Of a stretch of DNA of 64,000 nucleotides, positions 27,122-35,051 are shown one piece after another. Every line of letters starts with the position of its first letter. Positions within the stretch are counted from its first letter, which is position 1. The DNA comes from Spirochaetota bacterium (GTDB lineage Bacteria > Spirochaetota > UBA4802 > UBA5550): contig JAFGBT010000003.1 in assembly GCA_016933025.1 (NCBI GenBank), positions 1-64,000 of the forward strand, written 5' to 3'. Under the pieces are notes generated by a model. The model saw only the letters and a program-made list of their open reading frames with translations, did no database searches and was not told where the DNA came from. Made by a program: the position numbers and the translations under genes.

Positions 27122-28594
27122 TCAGCAATTAAAGGTGTACCATTCGTCGCACGATGCGCAATCGGGAGCCGCCTGATAGTCTTTTGCGTATTCTTTCATA
27201 AAATCGGGCCGCTTTTTTTTCCAGATATCGGTCAGCGCCGCGGATGCTACGCTGCCTCGCGCCGACGTGCCGTCGATATCCTGTTTGCAAAAGCAGACGG
27301 TGCCGTCAGCAGTGATATAGAGGTCGCGCTGGAGGTGCCAGCAGGGGATGCGGTCCAGCGGTGACAGGTCCGAGTAGCGTCGGTCGGCAATCTTCCCGAG
27401 GAACGTGTTCTGTTTCTGGAGTATGATGGCGACGCCGTTTCTTTCCCAGTAGTCGTAATATGCGTCCAGGAATGGCTCGGTTTCATTGATTTTCATGATC
27501 TGTATATACAGGCGTTCGCCGGCGCACGCCTGGAGATCGAGAATGTTCTGACGAACCTGGTCGAAGGAATTACCGTTATGCAGCTTCTTGTAAGTGTCGG
27601 CGTCAATGCCGTTGATGTTGACGATTGTCTTGATTTTCTTACCGGCATCCATTATGAAATTACGATAATTGGCATCGGCATACAGACCGTTTGTTTCAAC
27701 AATGACCGATTCGACCAGAGATTCGCCGCAGGTGGATGCAAAAATTTCATACGCATTCGGGTGCATGAGGGGTTCGCCGGAACCGCCGAAGCAGACCGTA
27801 TAGGGAAGGTCAAACGATTTCATCCCATCAAGTATTTTTCGTATCAGCGCGGGGTCCATGTCGCCATGCTGTTGTGGGAGCGTCTTGCGATAGCAGAATA
27901 CGCAGTCCAGGTCGCATTTACCAGAGAGTTCAATTTCCAGATAGGAGGGCCCGGCGAACAGGACTTCCGGATTTTTATCGATAATGCCGCGCATATCGTC
28001 GTATGCAGGGATAGCACCGGTCGCACGATAGATCTCTTCCATGATGCGCCTGTCGCGCCTGTTGCTCGAGAGGAAGGATATCCGCTTGTCCCTGAGATCC
28101 GGGTCCCGGTAGTATAATTCGATGTCGAAGTGGTTGATGTTGGCCCTGATTACCTGGGCGAGCGGCAGCGTCTTTTCGCTGATATCCGGTATGGCCGAGA
28201 TCAGATCCCTGGAGACTATCTCGCATGAAAAACCGGGAGGAAGATTTTCCGAATAGGTGAACTCCGCCAGATATTTCAGATGGTGGTCTATCATATCGCT
28301 GATGATCCGTGGATCAAGGAAGGGCGATTCAGCATGAATCTTGCAGATGTGATCAGAGCCAGTCTGCTCGAAGATTCTCTTCCAGAACTCGACGTCATCT
28401 TGGCCGGAGCGGACAAGGCAGTCCTCATTACCAGACAGTCTGCCGCTGTATGTTTCCGGAACGGAAAAATATACGGTGCCTGCGCCGCATGCACCGAGCC
28501 GCTCGACGAGAGCGTCGGGTAGGAACATGTCAATGAACATCAGATCATCATCAGAGGAGGCCGCGTCTACGTACAAGAGAATGTCGGATTTCAA
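27122..28594 (-). CDS. Radical SAM/SPASM protein of the spiro-SPASM type
   Basis: A 490-aa protein with two parts. Residues 1-200 look like a degenerate nucleotidyltransferase (HICKIHAESPFLDPRIISDMIDHH resembles the R-GD-PF-D region of SpsF, without its N-terminal G-rich loop). Residues about 215-490 are a radical SAM domain with C227-x3-C231-x2-C234 (CDLDCVFC) for the 4Fe-4S cluster, VCFGGSGEPLMHP as the SAM-binding strand, and a C-terminal SPASM region with cysteines in PCWHL, VCFCKQD and CASCDEWYTFNC. This matches the family called spiro-SPASM, reported from spirochaetes. The start is TTG with GGGGGA upstream. The substrate is unknown; sugar-linked modification is suggested by its neighbours. 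Confidence 0.85.
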   Translation of the reverse strand: MKSDILLYVDAASSDDDLMFIDMFLPDALVERLGACGAGTVYFSVPETYSGRLSGNEDCLVRSGQDDVEFWKRIFEQTGSDHICKIHAESPFLDPRIISDMIDHHLKYLAEFTYSENLPPGFSCEIVSRDLISAIPDISEKTLPLAQVIRANINHFDIELYYRDPDLRDKRISFLSSNRRDRRIMEEIYRATGAIPAYDDMRGIIDKNPEVLFAGPSYLEIELSGKCDLDCVFCYRKTLPQQHGDMDPALIRKILDGMKSFDLPYTVCFGGSGEPLMHPNAYEIFASTCGESLVESVIVETNGLYADANYRNFIMDAGKKIKTIVNINGIDADTYKKLHNGNSFDQVRQNILDLQACAGERLYIQIMKINETEPFLDAYYDYWERNGVAIILQKQNTFLGKIADRRYSDLSPLDRIPCWHLQRDLYITADGTVCFCKQDIDGTSARGSVASAALTDIWKKKRPDFMKEYAKDYQAAPDCASCDEWYTFNC

Positions 28595-28615
28595 CCTGTT
28601 TCCCCCGCTCGCCGG

Positions 28616-29692
28616 TTATGCCTTTACTTCAATATAATTCTTCATGAATATCTGTATTTCGGATTCTTTTTTTCTTTTTTTAACCCATTTCTTGAACTGC
28701 TCGGCCATGCTTTCATTATAGAGCTTGAACATTATAAGACGCTCGACATTGTCGAACGTGATGGGTCGCCGTCCCATCATCTTTACAATATGGTAGCCCA
28801 TGCCCGATTTGAACACTTGGGAAACCTGTCCCCGGCTCCGGAGATTGTTTACGTATCCGGCAAAATACGGTTCCATTTCAATGAGCATCTTCCATCCAAG
28901 ATCGCCGCCGTTGCCGGCAGACTCCGGATCCTGAGAATGAAGGCGGGCAAGTTTTTCAAACGATTCCCCGGCCAGAATTTTATTACGAATATTGGTCAGC
29001 TTTTTGTTAGCGTCCCGCTCCGCCATGAATGAGTTGTTCACGGGACGTATGAGTATATGCTTAACCCATACTTCATCGCCGAGCTTTCTTCTATTTTTTT
29101 TATACCAGTCGAGCGCATCCTCTTTTGAGGGCGGGGAAACGCCTATGGCTATCGACATGACCTGTTCCCGCATGATCTGGGAGCGAATTTCCTCAAAGTA
29201 TTCCTTGAAGCCGATGTGGAACCGGCCCTCGATGAAGCTTACAAACCCGTCGATCTGTTTATCCAGCTGCTTGTCTTCCATCATCGGCTGATCGGCAAGA
29301 CGCCGCTCAAGACGGTTGATCATCTTGCCGACCTGCTTGTTGAGTTTTTTTTCGTTCGGATACTTCGGCGACAGATGCTGCTTCATTGCTTCCTCGATAT
29401 GCGAGAGCACCCGCCGGTCACTGACAACGATGGCTTCATCGCTGGCAGCCTGCATGACAAGCGTGTCCTCGATAAATTTGTCGAGGATCCTGCTTTTTTC
29501 AAAGGTATAACGGCTTTTCGGGATGTTTTTGAATTTCAGAAGCTGGCTGAATTTACTGTCAACATCGCTTCCAATAATAGAATTGTCATTTACCACCGCA
29601 ATGACGCTGTCGTAGATCTCCCAGGAATAGACAGGAATCCCCGTGACGAGGAGAATGAGTAGTATGACATGATGGTACCTGTATGTTTTCAT
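28616..29692 (-). CDS. SurA/PpiC-type periplasmic peptidyl-prolyl isomerase
   Basis: A 358-aa outer-membrane-protein chaperone candidate. A signal peptide (KTYRYHHVILLILLVTGIPVYS) is followed by a SurA N-like region (YDSVIAVVNDNSIIGSDVDSKF). A parvulin domain occupies about 205-310 (VWVKHILIRP, SFEKLARLHSQDPESAGNGGDLGW, GQVSQVFKSGMGYHIVKMMGRR). The C-terminus is basic. It belongs to the SurA-like group and would help fold barrel proteins such as the TonB receptor in this window. Spiro-SPASM starts 21 bp downstream on the same strand, so it may be read from the same transcript. Confidence 0.88.
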   Translation of the reverse strand: MKTYRYHHVILLILLVTGIPVYSWEIYDSVIAVVNDNSIIGSDVDSKFSQLLKFKNIPKSRYTFEKSRILDKFIEDTLVMQAASDEAIVVSDRRVLSHIEEAMKQHLSPKYPNEKKLNKQVGKMINRLERRLADQPMMEDKQLDKQIDGFVSFIEGRFHIGFKEYFEEIRSQIMREQVMSIAIGVSPPSKEDALDWYKKNRRKLGDEVWVKHILIRPVNNSFMAERDANKKLTNIRNKILAGESFEKLARLHSQDPESAGNGGDLGWKMLIEMEPYFAGYVNNLRSRGQVSQVFKSGMGYHIVKMMGRRPITFDNVERLIMFKLYNESMAEQFKKWVKKRKKESEIQIFMKNYIEVKA

Positions 29693-29857
29693 AGATGGAC
29701 CTTGTTTCCTCTATCAATAATGAGACGTATGCACATGAAAGAACCCCGGGTTGCGCAGGATCGTCAAGTATCATACCTTACTTATCGTATTTGCTATTAA
29801 TTGCAAGATTTTTTTATGAACACGTTGTCGGACAATCATCGGCGTTAGGAGACCAGG

Positions 29858-31447
29858 TTATTTTCTTTTGCCTGCCCTGCTTTTTTGTTTAAAGAGCATG
29901 TATTCGATTCCGTCCACAAGGGCGTGCCATGATGCCTCGATAATGTCCCGCGAAACCCCGACGGTTCCCCAGTGTTCGGTTTTACGTTTCTGATCGATGA
30001 GAACGCGCACCGAACTGCCTGTTCCGCCCTTTTCATTAAGGACGCGGACCTTATAGTCCGAAAGCTGGATTTCACCGATCTCGGGATAAAATTTCTCAAG
30101 CGCCTTCCTGAGGGCGTTATCGAGCGCTTCAACCGGGCCGTAGCCGTTGGCGGCGGTATGCTCTTCACGACCGTCCACTTCAACCTTTATGGTAGCTTCG
30201 CACATCAGCTTTTTCGAACCAGCCATTTCGCTGATTACGCGGAAGCCCTTGAGAGTGAAAAAAGGCCGGTATTCGCCGAGCGCCTCACGGATCAGGAGCT
30301 CGAAGGAGCCTTCGGCCGCCTCGAACTGAAAGCCCCGGTCCTCAAGGCTCTTAATTTTATGAAGTAATTCCGCAGGGAGTGTTACTCTGTTTTTAAGCTC
30401 GATTCCCATTTCCTTAGCCTTGAACAGGATATTACTCTTGCCGGAAAGCTCGGATACAAGAACGTTTCGACGGTTTCCAACCCGGACGGGATCGATATGC
30501 TCGTAGGTCCTGGCGTCCTTCTGGACGCCGGATGCGTGAATTCCCCCTTTGTGGGCGAAGCTATTGTCGCCGACATAGGGGGCGCGTTCGTCGTGCGCCA
30601 TGTTTGCCGTTTCGCTGATAAGCCGGCTCACCTCGGTGAGATGAGTGAGGGAGTTTTCGGCTGAGCAACGGCACCCGAGCTTGAGGACGAGGTTCGGGAT
30701 GAGCGTCATCAGGTTTGTGTTGCCGCACCGCTCTCCGTAGCCGTTTGCCGTACCCTGAACGGACACCGCGCCCGCCTGAGCAGCCGACAGAGAATTGGCG
30801 ACGGCCACCCCGGCGTCGTTATGGAAGTGGACGCCGATCGGAAGGTCGGTATGATTCACAATCGATTTGACGATCTCTTCGACTTCATACGGCATGGTGC
30901 CGCCGTTGGTGTCGCACAATACAAACATGTCTGCCCCGGCAGCGGCTGACTTGTCCAGAATATTAATGGAATAGTCCTGATTCGCCTTGAAACCGTCGAA
31001 AAAATGCTCGGCATCGAGGAATACCTGAAGGCCACGGTCTTTTAAATACGCGATTGTGTCGTATATCATCCTGAGATTGTCATCCAGGCTGATGTTCAGG
31101 GCATTCGTGACATGGAAGTCCCAGGTCTTCGCGACAATGGTGATGATGTCGGATTTTGATCCGACAAGGGCCTGGATGAATTTGTCGTTTTTGCACGAAA
31201 CGCTTTTCTTCCTGGTGGAACCGAACGCCGCAATTTGTGAATGACGCAGCTTTATCTTCCTGATATCCTTGAAGAACTGGTCATCCTTCGGATTGGATCC
31301 GGGCCATCCCCCTTCGATGTAATCGATCTTCAGACGATCAAGCGCGCCGGCGATGAGAATCTTGTCGTGAAGGGAAAAGGATATCCCCACGGTTTGGGCG
31401 CCGTCCCTCAGGGTTGTGTCATAAATGGTAATTCTTTTAGCGGCCAT
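29858..31447 (-). CDS. cimA: (R)-citramalate synthase
   Basis: CimA condenses pyruvate and acetyl-CoA to (R)-citramalate, giving a threonine-independent route to isoleucine. The start RITIYDTTLRDGAQTVGISFSLHDKI and IDYIEGGWPGSNPKD are typical of CimA and differ from leucine-pathway LeuA. Metal ligands are in GVHFHNDAGVAVANS, and NGYGERCGNTNLMTLIPNL follows. The C-terminal half (about 385-510) is the allosteric LeuA-dimer domain. Length 529 aa is normal for CimA. It follows etfA on the same strand after 85 bp. In Leptospira this is the known isoleucine route, which fits a spirochaete. Confidence 0.93.
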   Translation of the reverse strand: MAAKRITIYDTTLRDGAQTVGISFSLHDKILIAGALDRLKIDYIEGGWPGSNPKDDQFFKDIRKIKLRHSQIAAFGSTRKKSVSCKNDKFIQALVGSKSDIITIVAKTWDFHVTNALNISLDDNLRMIYDTIAYLKDRGLQVFLDAEHFFDGFKANQDYSINILDKSAAAGADMFVLCDTNGGTMPYEVEEIVKSIVNHTDLPIGVHFHNDAGVAVANSLSAAQAGAVSVQGTANGYGERCGNTNLMTLIPNLVLKLGCRCSAENSLTHLTEVSRLISETANMAHDERAPYVGDNSFAHKGGIHASGVQKDARTYEHIDPVRVGNRRNVLVSELSGKSNILFKAKEMGIELKNRVTLPAELLHKIKSLEDRGFQFEAAEGSFELLIREALGEYRPFFTLKGFRVISEMAGSKKLMCEATIKVEVDGREEHTAANGYGPVEALDNALRKALEKFYPEIGEIQLSDYKVRVLNEKGGTGSSVRVLIDQKRKTEHWGTVGVSRDIIEASWHALVDGIEYMLFKQKSRAGKRK

Positions 31448-31532
31448 GAAATTATTCCCCGGGATAATAAACCCGAATGAATCAACATATGTGTACCGGC
31501 GGCGGGATATTGCAAGGATTTTTTGACGTCGG

Positions 31533-32495
31533 TTATTTAAACGATTCGGCGTATTTCTCTATCAGTATCGGCAGGAATGTGGCCAGGTCCTCTACAATGA
31601 TGTAGTCCGCTATTGAAAAGATTGCGGCCCGGGGGTCCTTGTTGATTGCGACAATTGTCTGAGAGCCTTTCATGCCGGCGATATGCTGCTGGGCGCCGGA
31701 AATGCCGCATGCCATGTAAAGTTTCGGAGCAACGGTCTTGCCGGTTATGCCGACCTGATGGGCGTACGGGAGCCACTTCTGGTCGCAAATAGTTCTCGAG
31801 GCGCCGACCGCCCCGTTCGGGAATACCTTCGCGATTGTCTTAATAAGCTCAAGGTTTTCCCGCGAGCCGATTCCCCTTCCGGCAGATATTATCACATCCG
31901 ACTCTTCCAGACGGACCGATTCTTCCTCCGATTCCCTGACACCGGTGGGGCGGTATCGCGGGGTGCCGGACAGAGCGCGAACTTCGACCGTGCCCGGGGT
32001 ATCCCGGGAGTCGGGAGCTTTGTAGGATCCTCCCTGTACGGTAAAGACCGAGGCCTCGCCCGGGGAAAGCTCAAGATAAACCTTTCCATTGAAGAGGGCC
32101 CTTCTGAATGACATCTCGTCATTTTTTTCCGCGAATGATTCCACGGCGGTAATGTAATGAGTATCGGCCGAAGCGGCAAGAAACGCTGCGGTTTGGCAGC
32201 CGCGCATGGTATGGGGAAGGCAGACGTAGCGGGCGCTGTATTCTTTCATGAGCCCGAGAACAGCCCTTCCCGTGAAATCAGGATTCGGATATCGGAATGA
32301 TTCATGTTCTATGCCGGTGACGTCAAACCCGTACCGGGCCGCATCTTCAGCGAGCGAAGCGATCTCTTGACCGGCGATAACGACCCGCACGGGAAGCCCT
32401 GCCACTGCCGCGAGCTTTTCGGCAAAGGTGAGGATTTCAAACGATCCCGCAGAAGGCCTGTTTTCTATAGTGTCGATGATGACGAGTACGCTCAT
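31533..32495 (-). CDS. etfA: Electron transfer flavoprotein subunit alpha
   Basis: EtfA binds FAD and carries electrons from acyl-CoA dehydrogenases to the ETF:quinone oxidoreductase. The C-terminal FAD domain has ISAGRGIGSRENLELI, GASRTICDQKWLPYAHQVGITG, KTVAPKLYMACGISGAQQH and VAINKDPRAAIFSIADYII, the complete EtfA signature. The 320-aa length is normal. It begins 9 bp after etfB, so the two form an operon. With two acyl-CoA dehydrogenase genes encoded divergently next door, it very probably serves them. Confidence 0.96.
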   Translation of the reverse strand: MSVLVIIDTIENRPSAGSFEILTFAEKLAAVAGLPVRVVIAGQEIASLAEDAARYGFDVTGIEHESFRYPNPDFTGRAVLGLMKEYSARYVCLPHTMRGCQTAAFLAASADTHYITAVESFAEKNDEMSFRRALFNGKVYLELSPGEASVFTVQGGSYKAPDSRDTPGTVEVRALSGTPRYRPTGVRESEEESVRLEESDVIISAGRGIGSRENLELIKTIAKVFPNGAVGASRTICDQKWLPYAHQVGITGKTVAPKLYMACGISGAQQHIAGMKGSQTIVAINKDPRAAIFSIADYIIVEDLATFLPILIEKYAESFK

Positions 32496-32504
32496 ATCGT
32501 CTTC

Positions 32505-33284
32505 CTACAGAAGGGATTTTTCATGGAGTATGTTCAACAGTTGCTCCGCCTTTTGTTCTGCGGTCCCCTGAAGGATGGTCCCCTTTGATGTGATTTCCGG
32601 ATAGGAGAGTGAAACAAAGCGTTCTGCTCCGAATCCGGCTGACGCGGTCCCGGCATCGATTACCTCAAGGACCTGCTCCTTCGCCCTCATTACATTCGAA
32701 AGGGAAGGATACCGGGGGCGGTTGATTCCCGACTGGATCGCAAGGAGCGAGGGGACAGGCATGACAATCGTTTCCGTGACGCCGCCTTCCAGCTCGCATT
32801 CGACAGTCACGGAGGTTCCATCTTCAGAGATAGTTTCCCCGAGCACTGACGCGGCGCACGGAATGCCGAGACGGGCCGCTATGAGGGGGCCCACCTGACA
32901 TTGCATATCGTCTTCCGCCATGACGCCGGTGAATATGAGATCGTACCCCTTTTTCACGGCATAATCGGCGATGAGTCGCGCAATCAGGGAGGGCGGCACA
33001 TATCCCTGTTGTTCGAGGGTGATGTGAATACCGTTATTGGCTCCCTTTTCAAGTCCTTTCTTGAGGGTTGACGTGACGCGAGAGGGGCCGACTGAAATGA
33101 CATCAACCGTCACATCGCCGCGTACTTCACGTATCAGCACCGCCTCCTCAAGGGCGTATTCGTCATACCGGTTCATGCGGAATACGACAAGGTCGTCTTC
33201 ACGGAGCCATCCGGTATTTTCGTCAATAACGACCGGTGACTCGCTGTCCGGCACCTGTTTCAGGCATACCAGTATTTTCATCAT
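32505..33284 (-). CDS. etfB: Electron transfer flavoprotein subunit beta
   Basis: EtfB pairs with EtfA and binds AMP. The 259-aa protein begins KILVCLKQVPDSESPVVIDENTGWLR and shows FRMNRYDEYALEEAVLIRE, GVMAEDDMQCQVGPLIAARLGIPCA, and VPSLLAIQSGINRPRYPSLSNVMRAK, the EtfB signature region near residue 190. It is the first gene of the minus-strand etfBA pair. Its promoter (33307-33335) and the palindromic operator beside it are shared with the divergent SDR gene, which suggests control together with the acyl-CoA genes. Confidence 0.96.
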   Translation of the reverse strand: MMKILVCLKQVPDSESPVVIDENTGWLREDDLVVFRMNRYDEYALEEAVLIREVRGDVTVDVISVGPSRVTSTLKKGLEKGANNGIHITLEQQGYVPPSLIARLIADYAVKKGYDLIFTGVMAEDDMQCQVGPLIAARLGIPCAASVLGETISEDGTSVTVECELEGGVTETIVMPVPSLLAIQSGINRPRYPSLSNVMRAKEQVLEVIDAGTASAGFGAERFVSLSYPEITSKGTILQGTAEQKAEQLLNILHEKSLL

Positions 33285-33306
33285 ACTCTTAACTATTCAC
33301 TGCCAG

Positions 33307-33335
33307 AGGATAGGCATAGGGGAAACGCCTGTCAA
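33307..33335 (-). promoter_or_regulatory. Sigma-70-type promoter of etfBA
   Basis: On the minus strand TTGACA (33330-33335) is followed after 17 nt by TATCCT (33307-33312), four of six matches. The start of transcription would be near 33300, about 16 nt before the etfB ATG. The centre of the palindrome lies about 50 nt upstream of it. Confidence 0.6.
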
Positions 33336-33342
33336 TAATAAA

Positions 33343-33356
33343 AACGAACGTTCGCT
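33343..33356. promoter_or_regulatory. Palindromic operator, copy 1 (core CGAACGTTCG)
   Basis: The 10-bp core CGAACGTTCG (33345-33354) is a perfect palindrome inside AACGAACGTTCGCT, so 12 of 14 positions are symmetric. The same site, fully symmetric, occurs at 41923-41936 before the second acyl-CoA dehydrogenase. It lies between the etfBA and SDR promoters, 9 and 11 bp from their -35 boxes. Its length and symmetry suit a TetR-family regulator, and two such genes lie in the cluster. Confidence 0.75.
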
Positions 33357-33365
33357 CTTTCTTTA

Positions 33366-33394
33366 TTGACAGAATATGCCGCTTTTTTCATGAT
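33366..33394 (+). promoter_or_regulatory. Sigma-70-type promoter of the acyl-CoA gene cluster
   Basis: TTGACA (33366-33371) is followed after 17 nt by CATGAT (33389-33394), four of six matches. The next bases after TTGACA (GAATAT) are nearly the same in the second operator-linked promoter (41948). The predicted start is near 33401, about 51 nt from the palindrome centre. Confidence 0.58.
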
Positions 33395-33453
33395 CTGCAT
33401 GATGCGCAGGGTATAGTTACCCCGGCTCGATATTTATGGACAGAGGAATGGCT

Positions 33454-34251
33454 ATGGCAGGCACGGGTCGTCTAAGTGGAAAGGCAGCAATCATTACCGG
33501 AGCGGCAAATGGAATCGGCCGGGCAACGGCTATCCTGTTTGCCCGGGAGGGAGCGAAGCTGGTACTGGCGGATATCAATGAGCCGGCGCTCAAGGAGCTC
33601 CATGATCAGATTACGAAAGAAGGAGGGACATCGGTTACGATGAAAATCGATGTGTCGGCTGAGCAGGAGGTTATGGCGCTGATTAAGCGCGCGCTGGATG
33701 TCTATGCGAATATTGATATACTGGTGAACAATGCCGGCATATCGGGAATGCTGTTCAGCCTGGAAGACCAGAATGTTGACGAGTGGCGACGGGTTTTCGA
33801 TGTCAACGTCATGGGGCCGGTATTTGCAACCAAGCATATAATCGGACACATGAAGCAGCGCCGCTCAGGATCGATTGTTAACGTGGCTTCCGTGGCCGGT
33901 ATACGATCAGGAGCGGGCGGGAACGCATATAGCGCGAGTAAAGCGGCGCTGATTAATTTCAGCCAGACGTCCGCGTGCGAGGTCGGCGGCAGCAACGTGC
34001 GGGTCAACGCCATATGTCCCGGTTTGATAGAGACCGCCATGACCAAGCCGTTTTTTGATTACGCCAGGAACACGGGCAAGGAGTCCCAGATCGGGAAGTA
34101 CTGCGAGCTGAAGAGGGCCGCCCAGCCGGAGGAGGTCGCGTGGGCGATCCTCTTTCTGGCGAGCGACGAGGCGAGCTATATCACCGGGCAGGCTCTGCCG
34201 GTGGACGGCGGCATCAGCGCCTCGCTGAGCATCCCTGGGCGTAAGATTTAA
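33454..34251 (+). CDS. SDR family oxidoreductase 1
   Basis: A classical short-chain dehydrogenase of 265 aa. The NAD(P)-binding motif is TGAANGIG, the structural motif is NNAG, and the catalytic Tyr-Lys pair is in YSASK with a preceding Ser in VNVASVAG. CPGLIETAM and ASYITGQALPVDGG close the Rossmann core. It would oxidise or reduce a hydroxyacyl/ketoacyl group. Of the ATGs at 33436, 33448 and 33454, the last has AGAGGA at a proper distance. It is the first plus-strand gene from the operator-bearing region and is followed after 16 bp by the histidine-phosphatase-like gene. Confidence 0.9.
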   Translation: MAGTGRLSGKAAIITGAANGIGRATAILFAREGAKLVLADINEPALKELHDQITKEGGTSVTMKIDVSAEQEVMALIKRALDVYANIDILVNNAGISGMLFSLEDQNVDEWRRVFDVNVMGPVFATKHIIGHMKQRRSGSIVNVASVAGIRSGAGGNAYSASKAALINFSQTSACEVGGSNVRVNAICPGLIETAMTKPFFDYARNTGKESQIGKYCELKRAAQPEEVAWAILFLASDEASYITGQALPVDGGISASLSIPGRKI

Positions 34252-34267
34252 TCCGCATGGGTGTGAG

Positions 34268-34978
34268 ATGAGCACGATATTTTTTATACGGCACGGACAG
34301 GCATCGTTCGGAAAAGATAATTACGACCAGCTTTCTGAAACGGGGAAGCGCCAGTCGCGGCTCCTGGCCCGGCATTTTTCCGGCACCAACCGGTGGTTTG
34401 ACATCATCTATGCAGGCACTCTGGAGCGGCATACCCAGACGCTGGAGGAACATCTGCTGACAGTGAAGGAAAAAGGAGCGCAAAAGCCGGCGATCATCAG
34501 CAGGGACGGCCTGAATGAGTATCCGACGGAGCCGATTTTCCGGGTCCTCGCGCCCGTTGCCGTTCAGAAAAACCCGTCGCTCATGGAGGACGTAAACCGG
34601 CTCATGACAGACCGCCGGTCGTTCCAGAAGGTATTTGAGGCAGTCATGTCTCTCTGGGCAGCGGGTACACATGATATCAAGGGGTTGATGTCCTGGAAGG
34701 AGTTCACCGGAAAGGTAAATGAGGTTATAGATGAAATCATGCGGGATCACGGCACTGGCAAGACGGTTGCGGTGTTTACATCGGGCGGCCCTATCTCCGT
34801 CGCTGTCCGGCGGGTGCTCCATCTCGCCAATGATGACACCATGCGTGTCGCCGAGCAGATTGTGAATTCATCGGTAAGCAGGTTCAAGTGCACGCGTGAC
34901 CGCATCATGATAGCGACATTCAACGAGTATACGCATCTGGAACTGGAGCATGACGATACGCTGATAACGTATCGGTAG
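34268..34978 (+). CDS. Histidine phosphatase superfamily protein with altered active site
   Basis: A 236-aa protein of the phosphoglycerate mutase/phosphatase fold. The first catalytic motif FIRHGQASFG is intact (His and Arg), and the second Arg is in GTLERHTQT. The second catalytic His, normally in S-H-G-G, is replaced: the segment reads FTSGGPIS. Many proteins of this fold need both His residues, so this protein may be weak, altered or non-catalytic. It lies inside the acyl-CoA cluster beside an APH-type kinase, so phosphate chemistry on the substrate is a plausible link. The start follows the SDR gene by 16 bp. Confidence 0.82.
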   Translation: MSTIFFIRHGQASFGKDNYDQLSETGKRQSRLLARHFSGTNRWFDIIYAGTLERHTQTLEEHLLTVKEKGAQKPAIISRDGLNEYPTEPIFRVLAPVAVQKNPSLMEDVNRLMTDRRSFQKVFEAVMSLWAAGTHDIKGLMSWKEFTGKVNEVIDEIMRDHGTGKTVAVFTSGGPISVAVRRVLHLANDDTMRVAEQIVNSSVSRFKCTRDRIMIATFNEYTHLELEHDDTLITYR

Positions 34979-35051
34979 AAATAAAGTGAGTATAGGGGGA
35001 TTGTGAGACAGCCCCACGTTATTGATGATTGTAATTGTAGAGGAGGATTAT

